This document shows positions 40,301 through 48,258 of a stretch of DNA of 64,000 bases, one piece after another. The notes beneath the pieces are model-generated. The model was given only the letters and a program-made list of their open reading frames with translations. It had not been told where the DNA came from and did not search any database. The position numbers and the translations under genes are program-made. Within the stretch, counting starts at the first letter, position 1; every line of letters begins with the position of its first letter. This DNA is from Betaproteobacteria bacterium (lineage in GTDB: Bacteria > Pseudomonadota > Gammaproteobacteria > Burkholderiales > Burkholderiaceae_C): assembly GCA_016868355.1 (NCBI GenBank), contig VGHB01000003.1:1-64000 (forward strand). Reading direction: 5' to 3'.

Positions 40301-40936
40301 GACGAGGTGATGCGCCAGCGTGAGGCCTTCCTCACCGACTATCAGGATGCCCGCTACGCACAGACCTACCGGCGGTTTGTGCAGCAGGTTCAGGCTGCCG
40401 AAGTACCACTTGGCAGCACCCGGTTGACCATGGCCGTGGCGCATAACTTGTTCAAGCTCATGGCTTACAAGGACGAATATGAAGTGGCTCGGCTGCACAC
40501 CGATGCGCGCTTTTCCGCCCGAATTGAGCAGATGTTTGAAGGCGAGTACCGGCTGGTGCACCACCTGGCGCCCCCGGGCTTGTCACGCACCAACGAGCGA
40601 GGCGAGCCGATCAAACGCGCCTTTGGGCCGTGGGTTCGCGGCGCATTTGGTCTGCTGGCGCGGCTCAAGGGTGTGCGTGGGACCGTCTTGGACGTCTTTG
40701 GCCACACCCAGGAACGCCGCACCGAGCGCGCGCTGATTCGGGAGTACCGCAGCACGGTGGAGGAACTGTTGCAGCAATTGAGCGCCCCACGCTTGGCCCA
40801 GGCCGTGGAGATTGCCCAGCTGCCGCAGGACATCCGGGGTTTTGGTCATGTCAAGGCCGCGCACCTGGATCGCGTGCGCCCGCGTTGGAACGCCCTGTTG
40901 GCGCAGTGGCGCAGCAGCAGCGTTCAAGCCGGCTGA
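37343..40936 (+). CDS. Indolepyruvate ferredoxin oxidoreductase (fused alpha/beta/gamma)
   Basis: 1197 residues. Oxidatively decarboxylates aryl (or branched) pyruvates made from amino acids to acyl-CoA, passing electrons to ferredoxin. The N-terminal pyrimidine-binding part begins FVSGYRGSPLGGYDQALW. The thiamine-binding part has CSGCPHNTSTRVPEGS and GVAWVGQAPF. A cysteine-rich iron-sulfur segment lies near residues 678-730 (CEGCGDC and, further on, NSCNKDISCVNGFC). The gamma-type domain starts WGIVVGGVGGTGVITIGQ near 763. This single-chain form is usual in Burkholderiales. An AGGAG site precedes the ATG. Confidence 0.93.
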   Translation: MNAPLPADVLRALQTVSLDDKYTLAEGRAFMSGVQALVRLPMLQRHRDALAGLNTAGFVSGYRGSPLGGYDQALWQAQKHLAAQNVVFQPGVNEELAATALWGTQQLDLYPGSKKHDGVFGIWYGKGPGVDRCADVFKHANMAGTARHGGVIAVAGDDHVAKSSTAAHQSDHIFKACGVPVFFPSSVQDILDMGLHAFAMSRFSGVWAGMKTIQEVVESSSSIDVSPDRVKIVLPEDFPMPAGGVHIRWPDAALEQEQRLFSYKWYAALAYVRANALNHNVVSTSRDTYGLIASGKAYNDLRQALLDLGLDDPTCARLGIRVHKVNVVWPLEAHITREFAQGLQEILVVEEKRQIIEYQLKEELYNWRADVRPDVLGKFDEPEGDHTGGEWSQPNPSGNWLLRANADLTPALIATAVAKRLKKRGLAPEGSDLAARMDQRLRVIEAKEREMAAIDLKTTGERQPWFCSGCPHNTSTRVPEGSRAMAGIGCHFMSIWMDRSTSTYSQMGGEGVAWVGQAPFSTDAHVFANLGDGTYFHSGLLAIRQSIAAGVNITYKLLYNDAVAMTGGQPVGERLDGQDGLSASGHSVLQIQKSLISEGVRQLVIVTDEPQKYHSIVLEPGVTVHHRDELDRIQRQFREIKGCTAIIYDQTCATEKRRRRKRGTMVDPAKRVVINELVCEGCGDCSAQSNCLSVEPVQTDFGRKRRINQNSCNKDISCVNGFCPSFVTVEGGQLRKPKKDDRRVDPSTLGPLPEPVVPVADRAWGIVVGGVGGTGVITIGQLLGMAAHLEGQGVVTQDSAGLAQKGGATWSHVQIARRAQDLHTTKVDTAKADLVIGCDSIVAAHKATLAVMHEGRTYVALNTHGTPTASFLKNPNWQFPENGCEAAIARAVGRSALGLFDAEEVATQLLGDSLYTNPLMLGYAWQMGRVPLSRQALLRAMELNGVQVDKNQAAFEWGRRCAHQLDEVRGLYQARQVIQVLRQPTVDEVMRQREAFLTDYQDARYAQTYRRFVQQVQAAEVPLGSTRLTMAVAHNLFKLMAYKDEYEVARLHTDARFSARIEQMFEGEYRLVHHLAPPGLSRTNERGEPIKRAFGPWVRGAFGLLARLKGVRGTVLDVFGHTQERRTERALIREYRSTVEELLQQLSAPRLAQAVEIAQLPQDIRGFGHVKAAHLDRVRPRWNALLAQWRSSSVQAG

Positions 40937-40993
40937 ACGCACGCCCCAAGCGTTGAGAAGTCCGAGCCCGCGCCCTGGGGCACACTGCAGGCC

Positions 40994-41521
40994 ATGCCTT
41001 ACACCCGCACCGCTGTTGCGCTCCACTGGCTGTTGGCTGCTGCCATCGTGGGAAGTTTTTGCGTGGGCCTTTACATGACCAGCCTGCCGTTTTCGCCGCA
41101 ACGCCTCAAGCTGTACAACTGGCACAAGTGGGCCGGCGTGTTGATCCTGGCCGCTTCGGCGCTGCGCCTGCTGTGGCGCCTGCTGCACCCACCGCCTGAA
41201 GACATGCCCATGCCCTTGTGGCAAGCGCGCGCAGCGCATGTGACCCACCTGCTGCTGTACCTGCTGTTCTTCGCAGTGCCGCTGGTAGGCTGGGCCTACA
41301 GTTCGGCCGCGGGCTTTCCCATCGTGTTGTTCGGCGTACTGCCGCTGCCCGATTTCGTGGGCAAAAACGCTGCGCTGGCCGAGTTTCTCAAGCCCTGGCA
41401 TGGTCGCTTGGCTTGGATGCTGGCTGCCCTTGTGGGCCTGCATGTTCTGGGTGCGCTCAAGCACCATGTTGTCGACCGTGATGGCTTGCTCATGCGCATG
41501 GCCTGGAGACGAAGCCCATGA
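40994..41521 (+). CDS. Cytochrome b561
   Basis: Inner-membrane diheme cytochrome, 175 residues with four membrane helices. Candidate heme histidines are in VALHWLLAAAIV, NWHKWAGVLIL, LKPWHGRLAWM and LVGLHVLGALKHH. Enzymes of this family pass electrons between superoxide or a periplasmic donor and the quinone pool. It is coupled (ATGA) to a YceI gene, a recurrent partnership. Confidence 0.93.
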   Translation: MPYTRTAVALHWLLAAAIVGSFCVGLYMTSLPFSPQRLKLYNWHKWAGVLILAASALRLLWRLLHPPPEDMPMPLWQARAAHVTHLLLYLLFFAVPLVGWAYSSAAGFPIVLFGVLPLPDFVGKNAALAEFLKPWHGRLAWMLAALVGLHVLGALKHHVVDRDGLLMRMAWRRSP

Positions 41522-42117
41522 CCCGTCCAGGACCCGTTCGGACCTGTGTTTTGTCGGCAGCCGCCCTGTTTGGCCTGTTGACCCTGTCGATGCCGCCTGC
41601 CCTCGCCCAGCAGGTCATCCCAACGGGCAGCGAGATCGCCTTCACCAGCCGCCAAATGGGCGTGCCGGTCGATGGCCAGTTCCGCAGGTGGAGCGCGCTT
41701 GTGCAGTTCGACCTGAAAAAGCCCGAGGTGGGCAAGGTGGCCTTCACCATCGACATGGGTAGCGCCACCCTGGGCGCCGCCGACACCGATGCCGAGGTGG
41801 CGAAGTCCGATTGGTTCAATACCAGCAAATTCCCGCAGGCGCAGTTCCAAAGCAGCGCCATCAAAGCCACAGGCAAGGGCCGCTACGAGGTTAGCGGTGC
41901 GCTGACCATCAAGGGCGCCACCCAGCCAGTCATGGTGCCGGTCACACTGTCTCAGACGGGCAGCGGAACTGGCCTGCGCACCACGGCTGCCGGCACCTTC
42001 ACCATCAAGCGCCTGGCCTTCAAGATCGGCGAAGGCCCGTGGGGCGACACCTCGATGGTGGCCGATGAGGTGCAGGTGAAGTTCAATATTCAACTCAGCG
42101 GCCTGGCGCCGCTGTGA
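41518..42117 (+). CDS. YceI family periplasmic protein, first copy
   Basis: 199 residues. A signal peptide of about 30 residues ends ...MPPALAQQ. The lipocalin-like YceI fold binds polyisoprenoid lipids in known members. The family pattern IPTGSEIAFTSRQMGVPVDGQF, then FTIDMGSATLGA, then FPQAQFQSSAIKATG and LTIKGATQPV is clear. It is only about 30% like the second copy by eye, so the two are old paralogs and not a recent duplication. Confidence 0.92.
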   Translation: MTRPGPVRTCVLSAAALFGLLTLSMPPALAQQVIPTGSEIAFTSRQMGVPVDGQFRRWSALVQFDLKKPEVGKVAFTIDMGSATLGAADTDAEVAKSDWFNTSKFPQAQFQSSAIKATGKGRYEVSGALTIKGATQPVMVPVTLSQTGSGTGLRTTAAGTFTIKRLAFKIGEGPWGDTSMVADEVQVKFNIQLSGLAPL

Positions 42118-42200
42118 TGCCCGCAGCCCACCTTCCCGCAGCACCCCCAAGAGCCACAGCCTCAGCAAGCACCTGAGCAACCCACCCAAAGGATGTACTC

Positions 42201-42767
42201 ATGAAGAAATTCCTCCTGCTCGCAGCCACCCTGGCAGCCACTGGCGCAGCCCACGCTCAGAGCGCCAGCTACACCATTGACCCCACCCACACCTTCGTCA
42301 CCTTTGAGGTCACCCACTTCGGCACCAGCACCAACCGCGGACGCTTTGACAGGAAGAGCGGCTCCATCAGCTTTGACCGGGCTGCGCGGGCGGGCAAGGT
42401 CGACATCAGCATCGAGACTGCATCGGTCAACACCGGCACAGCCCCCTTCGACAAGCATCTGCAGAGCAAGGACTTTTTCGACAGCGAAGCCCATCCCACG
42501 GTGCGCTTTGTGGGTGAGCAATTCAGCTTCGATGGCGACAGGGTCAGCGAAGTCGCTGGCACCCTGACCCTGCTGAGCAAGACACAGCCAGTCACGCTCA
42601 AGGCGGTGCGCTTCAACTGCTTTAACCATCCCCGCCTCAAGCGCGAAGTCTGTGGCGGCGACTTTGAGACCACCATCCAGCGCAGCCAATGGGGCATGGG
42701 CTATGGGATCCCGGCGATTCCGGATGCGGTGAAGCTGGTGATTCAGGTAGAGGCCGTTCGCCAGTAG
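42201..42767 (+). CDS. YceI family periplasmic protein, second copy
   Basis: 188 residues with a signal peptide cleaved near AHAQS. The YceI core starts YTIDPTHTFVTFEVTHFGTSTNRGRF and continues with DISIETASVNTG, FFDSEAHPTVRFVGEQF and LLSKTQPVTL. The sequence FNCFNHPRLKREVCGGDF contains two cysteines that could form a disulfide. An AAAGGA site precedes the ATG. Last gene of the b561-YceI-YceI set. Confidence 0.94.
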   Translation: MKKFLLLAATLAATGAAHAQSASYTIDPTHTFVTFEVTHFGTSTNRGRFDRKSGSISFDRAARAGKVDISIETASVNTGTAPFDKHLQSKDFFDSEAHPTVRFVGEQFSFDGDRVSEVAGTLTLLSKTQPVTLKAVRFNCFNHPRLKREVCGGDFETTIQRSQWGMGYGIPAIPDAVKLVIQVEAVRQ

Positions 42768-42793
42768 GCGAGCAGCGTCTGGGGGCGCTTGCA

Positions 42794-42897
42794 CCGGGCC
42801 GCGCAGGCCCGGCCTTCAATCCCCTTGCCCACTGGACGGGATACGGGAAATCCCGCAGAACGGCTGGCACGAGTCCTCGGCATGATTCGCCGAGGAC
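42794..42897. other. Two strong hairpins between yceI and the TRAP operon
   Basis: CCGGGCC-GCGCA-GGCCCGG (42794-42812) and GTCCTCGGC-ATGATTC-GCCGAGGAC (42873-42897) are perfect stems in a 210-bp spacer. Neither has a T-run. The first may end the yceI transcript with Rho; the second may be an operator for the TRAP genes. Both roles are guesses. Confidence 0.35.
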
Positions 42898-42977
42898 ACG
42901 AGCACGTAGTGGCCCCTATTTGTTGCGCGCCCGAAGGCTGACGCTTATCCCGTTACCAACCCCGCAGGAGACTCCTG

Positions 42978-44108
42978 ATGACCGAAAAGACGACAAAAAC
43001 CCGCCAGCCGGCAGAGCGTCGCCGCTTCCTGGCCAAGGCTGCTACCGGCACCGTGGCCGCCGGCGCGCTGGCCGCGCCGATGGTGTCCAACGCCCAGACC
43101 GTCAGCTTGCGGTTTCAAAGCACCTGGCCGGCCAAGGACATCTTCCACGAGTACGCCAACGACTTCGCCAAGAAGATCAACGATATGGCCGGCAACCGGC
43201 TGCGCATCGAAGTGCTGCCCGCTGGCTCGGTCGTGCCGGCCTTCCAGTTGCTTGAAGGCGTGGCCAAGGGCACGCTGGACGGCGGCCATGGCGTGGTGGC
43301 CTACCACTACGGCAAGAACTCGGCGCTGGCCCTTTGGGGTTCGGGCCCGGGCTTCGGCATGGACCCCAACATGCTGCTTTCCTGGCACTACTACGGTGGC
43401 GGAAAGGCGTTGTTGGACGAGATCTACAAGACTATGAATCTGGAAGTCGTGTCCTTCCTGTACGGCCCGATGCCCACCCAGCCTTTCGGCTGGTTCAAGA
43501 AACCCATCGCCAAGGCCGACGACTTAAAGGGCACCAAGTTCCGCACGGTCGGCCTGGCGGTGGACATGTACACCGACATGGGCGCAGCCGTGAACCCGCT
43601 GCCCGGCGGCGAAATCGTTCCGGCACTGGACCGCGGCCTGATCGATGGCGCTGAGTTCAACAATGCCACCTCCGACCGTCTGTTGGGCTTCCCCGACGTG
43701 GTCAAGAACTGCATGCTTCAGAGCTTCCACCAGAGTACCGAGCAATTCGAGATCCTGTTCAACAAGGGCAAGTACGACGGCCTGGCCCCCGAGCTGAAGT
43801 CGATCATCGACTACGCGGTGCAAGCCGCCAGCGCCGACATGTCCTGGAAAGCCATCCAGCGCAACTCGCAGGACTACATCGAACTCAAGAAGCAAGGCGT
43901 GAAGTTCTACAAGACCCCGGACGCCGTGCTGCGCGCGCAGCTGGCCTCTTGGGACAAGATCATGGAAAAGAAGGGTGGCGAAAACGCCGCGTTCAAGAAG
44001 ATCTTGGACAGCCAGCGAGCCTTCGCTGAGCGCGCTGGCGCCTGGCAGAACGACTACCTGGTCGATTTCAAGATGGCCTGGAACCACTACTTCCGCCGCC
44101 GCGGTTGA
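42978..44108 (+). CDS. TRAP transporter substrate-binding protein (DctP type)
   Basis: 376 residues. A Tat-type signal, RRRFLAKAATGTVAAGALAAPMVSNAQ, exports the protein folded. The binding domain follows the DctP/TakP family with VSLRFQSTWPAKDIFHEYANDFAKKI, KFRTVGLAVDMYTDMGAAVNPLPGGEIVPALDRGLIDGAEFNN and SFHQSTEQFEI. The pattern is near the alpha-keto acid (TakP-like) group, but the substrate cannot be fixed. AGGAG lies before the ATG. A strong terminator follows, so this gene may be expressed at a higher level than the membrane subunits. Confidence 0.93.
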   Translation: MTEKTTKTRQPAERRRFLAKAATGTVAAGALAAPMVSNAQTVSLRFQSTWPAKDIFHEYANDFAKKINDMAGNRLRIEVLPAGSVVPAFQLLEGVAKGTLDGGHGVVAYHYGKNSALALWGSGPGFGMDPNMLLSWHYYGGGKALLDEIYKTMNLEVVSFLYGPMPTQPFGWFKKPIAKADDLKGTKFRTVGLAVDMYTDMGAAVNPLPGGEIVPALDRGLIDGAEFNNATSDRLLGFPDVVKNCMLQSFHQSTEQFEILFNKGKYDGLAPELKSIIDYAVQAASADMSWKAIQRNSQDYIELKKQGVKFYKTPDAVLRAQLASWDKIMEKKGGENAAFKKILDSQRAFAERAGAWQNDYLVDFKMAWNHYFRRRG

Positions 44109-44129
44109 TCCAATAGCTCGACCGAAAAG

Positions 44130-44158
44130 AGGCCACCGGGAGCGCCGGTGGCCTTTTT
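44130..44158 (+). terminator. Strong intrinsic terminator after the TRAP binding protein
   Basis: AGGCCACCGG, a 5-base loop, CCGGTGGCCT and a run of Ts. A perfect 10-bp GC-rich stem. Partial read-through would give a high binding-protein to permease ratio, a common arrangement. Confidence 0.9.
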
Positions 44159-44249
44159 GCATAGTGGATGCGTCCCCAGCGTCTGTCCGCCTTGTCGTTT
44201 TGCGGGCTTATCTCTGTTCTGCCCCGCGGCCCGACGATCTCCTGAATTC

Positions 44250-44882
44250 ATGAAAAACCTACTGCTGGCGGTGGACAGAGTGTCCACTTGGCTCGGGCAA
44301 TTCTTCGCCTGGGCCATCATTGTCCTGACCTTTCTGATTACCTACGAGGTCTTCAGCCGCTATGTGCTGAATGCGCCCCACGACTGGAGCCTGAACGCCC
44401 AGATCATGCTGTACGGCACGCTGTTCATGATGGCAGGTGCCTACACGCTGAGCAAGAACGGCCACGTTCGCGGAGACGTGCTCTACGGCTTCTTTGAGCC
44501 GCGCACCCAGGCCACGATTGATCTTGTGCTCTACATCATCTTCTTCCTGCCCGGTGTGGTGGCCCTGACCTATGCCGGCTGGACCTATGCGAACGAGGCC
44601 CTGGCCATCCGCGAGAAGACCTTCTCGGCCACACCGCTGCCCCTATACCCCTTCAAGTTCGTGATCCCGATTTCGGGTTTCATGCTGCTGCTGCAGGGCT
44701 TTGTGGAGATCGTTCGATGCATCCAGTGTCTGCAAGATGGCCAGTGGCCGTCGCGCGAGCAAGACGTGGAAGAGGTGGACATCGAAAAACTCAAGCAGAT
44801 GGTGTCGGTCAAGGACGAAGACATCATTGCCTTGGACCACTATGTGGCGCCCCAGGAATCGAAGGCGGGGGCCCACAAATGA
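44250..44882 (+). CDS. TRAP transporter small permease subunit (DctQ)
   Basis: 210 residues from the ATG of MKNLLLAVDRVSTWLGQFFAW. Four hydrophobic segments, with the family signature TYEVFSRYVLNAPHDWSLNAQ and KNGHVRGDVLYGFF. A C-terminal acidic tail (VEEVDIEKLKQMVSVKDEDI) is longer than in most DctQ proteins. The stop overlaps the large-subunit ATG. Confidence 0.93.
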   Translation: MKNLLLAVDRVSTWLGQFFAWAIIVLTFLITYEVFSRYVLNAPHDWSLNAQIMLYGTLFMMAGAYTLSKNGHVRGDVLYGFFEPRTQATIDLVLYIIFFLPGVVALTYAGWTYANEALAIREKTFSATPLPLYPFKFVIPISGFMLLLQGFVEIVRCIQCLQDGQWPSREQDVEEVDIEKLKQMVSVKDEDIIALDHYVAPQESKAGAHK

Positions 44883-46954
44883 AAATAAAAAAGGAACTCT
44901 GGTTTGGCCTGACCATCATGGGCCTGATCACCGCGGGTACTGCGGTGATGTTGATTTCAGCTGACAAGATCAGCAATGGACACCTGGGCCTGATGATGCT
45001 GGCCCTGGTGGTGGTGGCCATCATGATGGGCTTCCCCACTGCCTTCACCCTGATGGGCATGGGCATGATCTTCACATGGCTGGCCTACGAGGAGAACACG
45101 ACCAAGACGTTGGACCTCATGGTGCAGTCGGCCTTCAAGGTGATGAGCAACGATGTGCTCATTTCCATCCCGCTGTTCGTCTTCATGGGCTATCTTGTGG
45201 AGCGGGCCAACCTCATTGAGAAGCTGTTCCGCTCACTGCATCTATCCTTGGCCCGGGTGCCGGGCTCACTCGCGGTGGCCACGCTCTTCACCTGTGCGGT
45301 GTTCGCCACCGCTACCGGTATCGTAGGCGCGGTGGTAACGCTCATGGGCTTGTTGGCCTTGCCGCAAATGCTCAAGGGCGGCTACGACGTGCGTTTGTCA
45401 GCCGGTGCCATCACGGCAGGTGGCTGCTTAGGCATTCTGATTCCGCCGTCGGTGCTGCTGATCGTCTACGGGGCCACTGCCGGCGTGTCGGTGGTGCAGC
45501 TGTATGCCGGCGCGTTTTTCCCCGGCATCATGTTGGCGGGCCTGTATATCCTGTATGTGATCATCGTGGCCAAGCTCAAGCCGGAGCTGGCACCGCCCTT
45601 GTCTGAGCAGGCCCGCTTCGTCCCGCTGCCGGTCTTCACCCAGCAGATCTCCGATGCAGTGTCCAACCGCGCGCTGCCCGCACTGCTGAAGTCACTCAAG
45701 GGCGCACGCAATTCGAATGTGCCTGCGGGCTACATCCTCAAGGAACTGTTCATCATCCTCCTGCCGGCCATCGTGTTCGCCTTGGTGGCCCTCATGTCTT
45801 GGCGCGTGGCCACGGCGCCGCTTGAAGTGGACGATATGCCCGCTGCGATGGAGTCAAGTGGCGGCATGATGAGCCTGGAGTCCCCCTCGGCTTCGAGTGG
45901 CGGGCTGGCTGAACCCCCGGGTGCCAGCGGCGTGCAGGAGCCCCCTGGCGCAGGCGGCTTGGCCGAACCGCCGGCCGCTCGTAGCGGGCTGCAAGAGCCC
46001 CTGTCGAGTGCGGGTGGCTTGCAGGAACCCCCAGATGCCTCGGGCGGTGGTCTTCAAGAGCCCCCCGGCGCGCGGGGTGCAGTGCAAGACCCCGGCGCAG
46101 GTGGCGTGCAAGAACCTCCGGGTGCAGCCCCGGTGGGGTCATCAGCCGGCAGCCCAAGCGGTGGAGGGGCAGCGGCGCAGATACCTGAGCCCGACCGCCG
46201 CCCGGCCAGCACAAACTTCTGGGTTGGCTTGGCCGTCGGCGTGGTGGCCTTGATGGCGTTCTACGGCATCATGAGCTTCCAGCGATTGGAAGTGTTCAAG
46301 ATGCTGCTGTCGAGCTTCTTTCCGCTGGTGGTGTTGATCATGTCGGTGTTGGGCTCGATTGTGTTCGGCTTGGCCACACCCACGGAGGCGGCAGCCGTTG
46401 GCGCATTCGGTGGCTTCGTGCTGGCAGCAGCGTACAAGCAGCTCACCATGTCAGTGGTCAAGGAATCGGTGTTTCTCACAGCCAAGACCAGCGCGATGGT
46501 GTGTTGGCTGTTCGTGGGTAGCGCGATCTTCTCGGCGGCCTTCGCCCTGCTGGGCGGACAGGAACTGGTGGAAAAGTGGGTTCTGTCGATGAACCTGTCC
46601 AAGACTGAGTTCCTGATCCTCAGCCAGGTGATCATCTTCATCTTGGGCTGGCCCTTGGAGTGGACCGAGATCATCGTGATCTTCATGCCCATCTTCATCC
46701 CGCTGCTGGATGACTTTGGTGTGGACCCACTGTTCTTCGGCCTGTTGGTCGCGCTAAACCTGCAGACTGCCTTCTTGTCGCCGCCGGTGGCCATGGCCGC
46801 GTTTTACCTCAAGGGGGTGAGCCCGCCGCATGTGACGTTGAACCAGATCTTTGCCGGCATGCTCCCTTTCATGGGAATACAGGTTGTGGCGATTGTGCTG
46901 TTGTACAGCTTCCCCGAGATCGGGATGTGGCTGCCGCAGGTGCTCTACCGGTGA
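44879..46954 (+). CDS. TRAP transporter large permease subunit (DctM) with repeat insert
   Basis: 691 residues from the ATG of MKIKKELWFGL, against about 430 for standard DctM. The membrane core is present on both sides (LGILIPPSVLLIVYG; FGLATPTEAAAVGAFGGFVLAA; LQTAFLSPPVAMAAFYLKG). Residues about 318-445 between membrane segments are a Pro/Gly/Ala/Glu-rich stretch with about eight repeats of a GLxEPPGA-like unit. It should be disordered; nothing in known transporters needs it. It is in frame with no sign of decay. The stop overlaps the amidase start. Confidence 0.92.
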   Translation: MKIKKELWFGLTIMGLITAGTAVMLISADKISNGHLGLMMLALVVVAIMMGFPTAFTLMGMGMIFTWLAYEENTTKTLDLMVQSAFKVMSNDVLISIPLFVFMGYLVERANLIEKLFRSLHLSLARVPGSLAVATLFTCAVFATATGIVGAVVTLMGLLALPQMLKGGYDVRLSAGAITAGGCLGILIPPSVLLIVYGATAGVSVVQLYAGAFFPGIMLAGLYILYVIIVAKLKPELAPPLSEQARFVPLPVFTQQISDAVSNRALPALLKSLKGARNSNVPAGYILKELFIILLPAIVFALVALMSWRVATAPLEVDDMPAAMESSGGMMSLESPSASSGGLAEPPGASGVQEPPGAGGLAEPPAARSGLQEPLSSAGGLQEPPDASGGGLQEPPGARGAVQDPGAGGVQEPPGAAPVGSSAGSPSGGGAAAQIPEPDRRPASTNFWVGLAVGVVALMAFYGIMSFQRLEVFKMLLSSFFPLVVLIMSVLGSIVFGLATPTEAAAVGAFGGFVLAAAYKQLTMSVVKESVFLTAKTSAMVCWLFVGSAIFSAAFALLGGQELVEKWVLSMNLSKTEFLILSQVIIFILGWPLEWTEIIVIFMPIFIPLLDDFGVDPLFFGLLVALNLQTAFLSPPVAMAAFYLKGVSPPHVTLNQIFAGMLPFMGIQVVAIVLLYSFPEIGMWLPQVLYR
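45899..46129 (+). repeat. Degenerate tandem repeat coding for GL(A/Q)EPPGA units
   Basis: About eight units of 24-33 bases encode G-(L/V)-(A/Q)-E-P-P-x within the DctM gene (for example GGLAEPPGAS, GVQEPPGAG, GLQEPLSSAG, GGLQEPPDAS). Unit lengths vary in whole codons, so the frame is kept. Confidence 0.85.
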
Positions 46955-48246
46955 CGGCTGACAGCGCAACTGAGGTCCTTCGGCAAATGGACCTCGGCGC
47001 GCAAACCTCCACGGCTCAGGTGACGAGACTGTTGGAGGCCGTGCAGGTGTTGGAGCCCCAGGTGCAGGCTTGGGCACACCTAGATCCCGCCGCAGCCCTG
47101 GCGCAGGCGCGGGCCTGCGATGCACGGCGCCAAGCGGGTGAACACGCGCCCTTGCTGGGCTTAGCGGTGGGCCTGAAGGACATCATCGACACCGCCGACA
47201 TGCCCACGGAAAACGGGACGGTGCTCCATGCGGGGCGCCGCCCTTTGCGGGATGCGGCCCTCGTCAAGCGGCTCAAGCAGGCCGGAGCGGTTATCCTGGG
47301 CAAGACGGTCACCACCGAGTTGGCCACCTATGCACCCGGCAAGACGCGCAATCCGCACCGCCTGACCCATACCCCGGGCGGCTCGTCCAGCGGCTCAGCT
47401 GCAGCTGTGGCCTGCGGCATGGTGCCCCTGGCCATCGGCTCACAGACCAATGGATCCACCATCCGGCCCGGCGCCTTTTGCGGCGTGGTCAGCTTCAAGC
47501 CCACACGCTCCAGCATAGACCGCGCGGGCATGTTGGTGCAGTCGCCCAGCTTCGATACCGTGGGGATGTTCGCACGCCAAGTCTCCGATGTGGCGCTGCT
47601 GTGGCGGGTCTTGTCAGGCCCCGCGCCGCCTGCCCAAGACACAGCCCATGAAGCTGCGGCAGCAGCCAGCGCGGCCACAGCACCACGCCTGGTTTGGATG
47701 CCTGGGCCGTTGCGCAAACGATTGGAGCCAGGCGTCGAGGCCTTGCTGTGGAGCCGCGCCCGCGTGTGGGGCGCAACAGACAGCGCGGCCGACCTCCCCT
47801 GCGGCATGCAGGCCGTGGTGGACCTGCACCGCTTGATCATGGAGGCCGAGATTGCACGGCACTTCGCTCATGAGTACGCCACCGGTGCTGCTCAGTTGTC
47901 TGCTTCGCTGAGAGGTCAGATTGAGCGTGGCCGCCGAACCTCCGATGCCGAACTGATCGCCGCCCACTGCGACCTGGGCTCAATGCAGTCAGCGATGGAT
48001 GCCTGGATGCAGACTGAAGCGATCGATGCCTGGGTGACCGCCAGCGCGCCCGGCCCGGCCCCCTTGGGCTTGCAGGCCACGGGCGACCCTATCTTCTGCA
48101 CCGCGGCAACTGCCCTGGACCTGCCGGCTTTGCAGATCCCGGGCCTGATCGCCCCCAACGGCCTACCCTTAGGGATTCAGGTGGTGGGCCGTCGAGGCTG
48201 CGATGCCCAGCTTCTGGCCGTTGCACTGCGGTGGCTTCACCCTTGA
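46951..48246 (+). CDS. Amidase (amidase signature family)
   Basis: 431 residues from GTG at 46951, which overlaps the DctM stop (GTGA). The Ser-cisSer-Lys triad is in place: Lys in VGLKDIIDTADMPTENG (about residue 74) and the serines in GGSSSGSAAAVA (about 144-153), followed by SQTNGSTIRPGAFCGV. The family hydrolyses amides from acetamide to aryl amides. Coupling to a TRAP transporter suggests that it acts on the transported compound, such as an amide or a carbamoyl acid. Confidence 0.9.
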   Translation: MTADSATEVLRQMDLGAQTSTAQVTRLLEAVQVLEPQVQAWAHLDPAAALAQARACDARRQAGEHAPLLGLAVGLKDIIDTADMPTENGTVLHAGRRPLRDAALVKRLKQAGAVILGKTVTTELATYAPGKTRNPHRLTHTPGGSSSGSAAAVACGMVPLAIGSQTNGSTIRPGAFCGVVSFKPTRSSIDRAGMLVQSPSFDTVGMFARQVSDVALLWRVLSGPAPPAQDTAHEAAAAASAATAPRLVWMPGPLRKRLEPGVEALLWSRARVWGATDSAADLPCGMQAVVDLHRLIMEAEIARHFAHEYATGAAQLSASLRGQIERGRRTSDAELIAAHCDLGSMQSAMDAWMQTEAIDAWVTASAPGPAPLGLQATGDPIFCTAATALDLPALQIPGLIAPNGLPLGIQVVGRRGCDAQLLAVALRWLHP

Positions 48247-48258
48247 AAGCTTAAAACC

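Noticed and set aside
41518-42767. The two YceI genes as a recent tandem duplication.
   Set aside because: Their sequences differ too much and they have different signal peptides; they are ancient paralogs.
42865-42882. TGGCACGAGTCCTCGGC upstream of the TRAP operon as a sigma-54 promoter.
   Set aside because: The TGGCAC part is perfect, but the GC of the -12 element is 2 bp too far, and sigma-54 promoters do not tolerate that spacing. The bases also belong to a hairpin.
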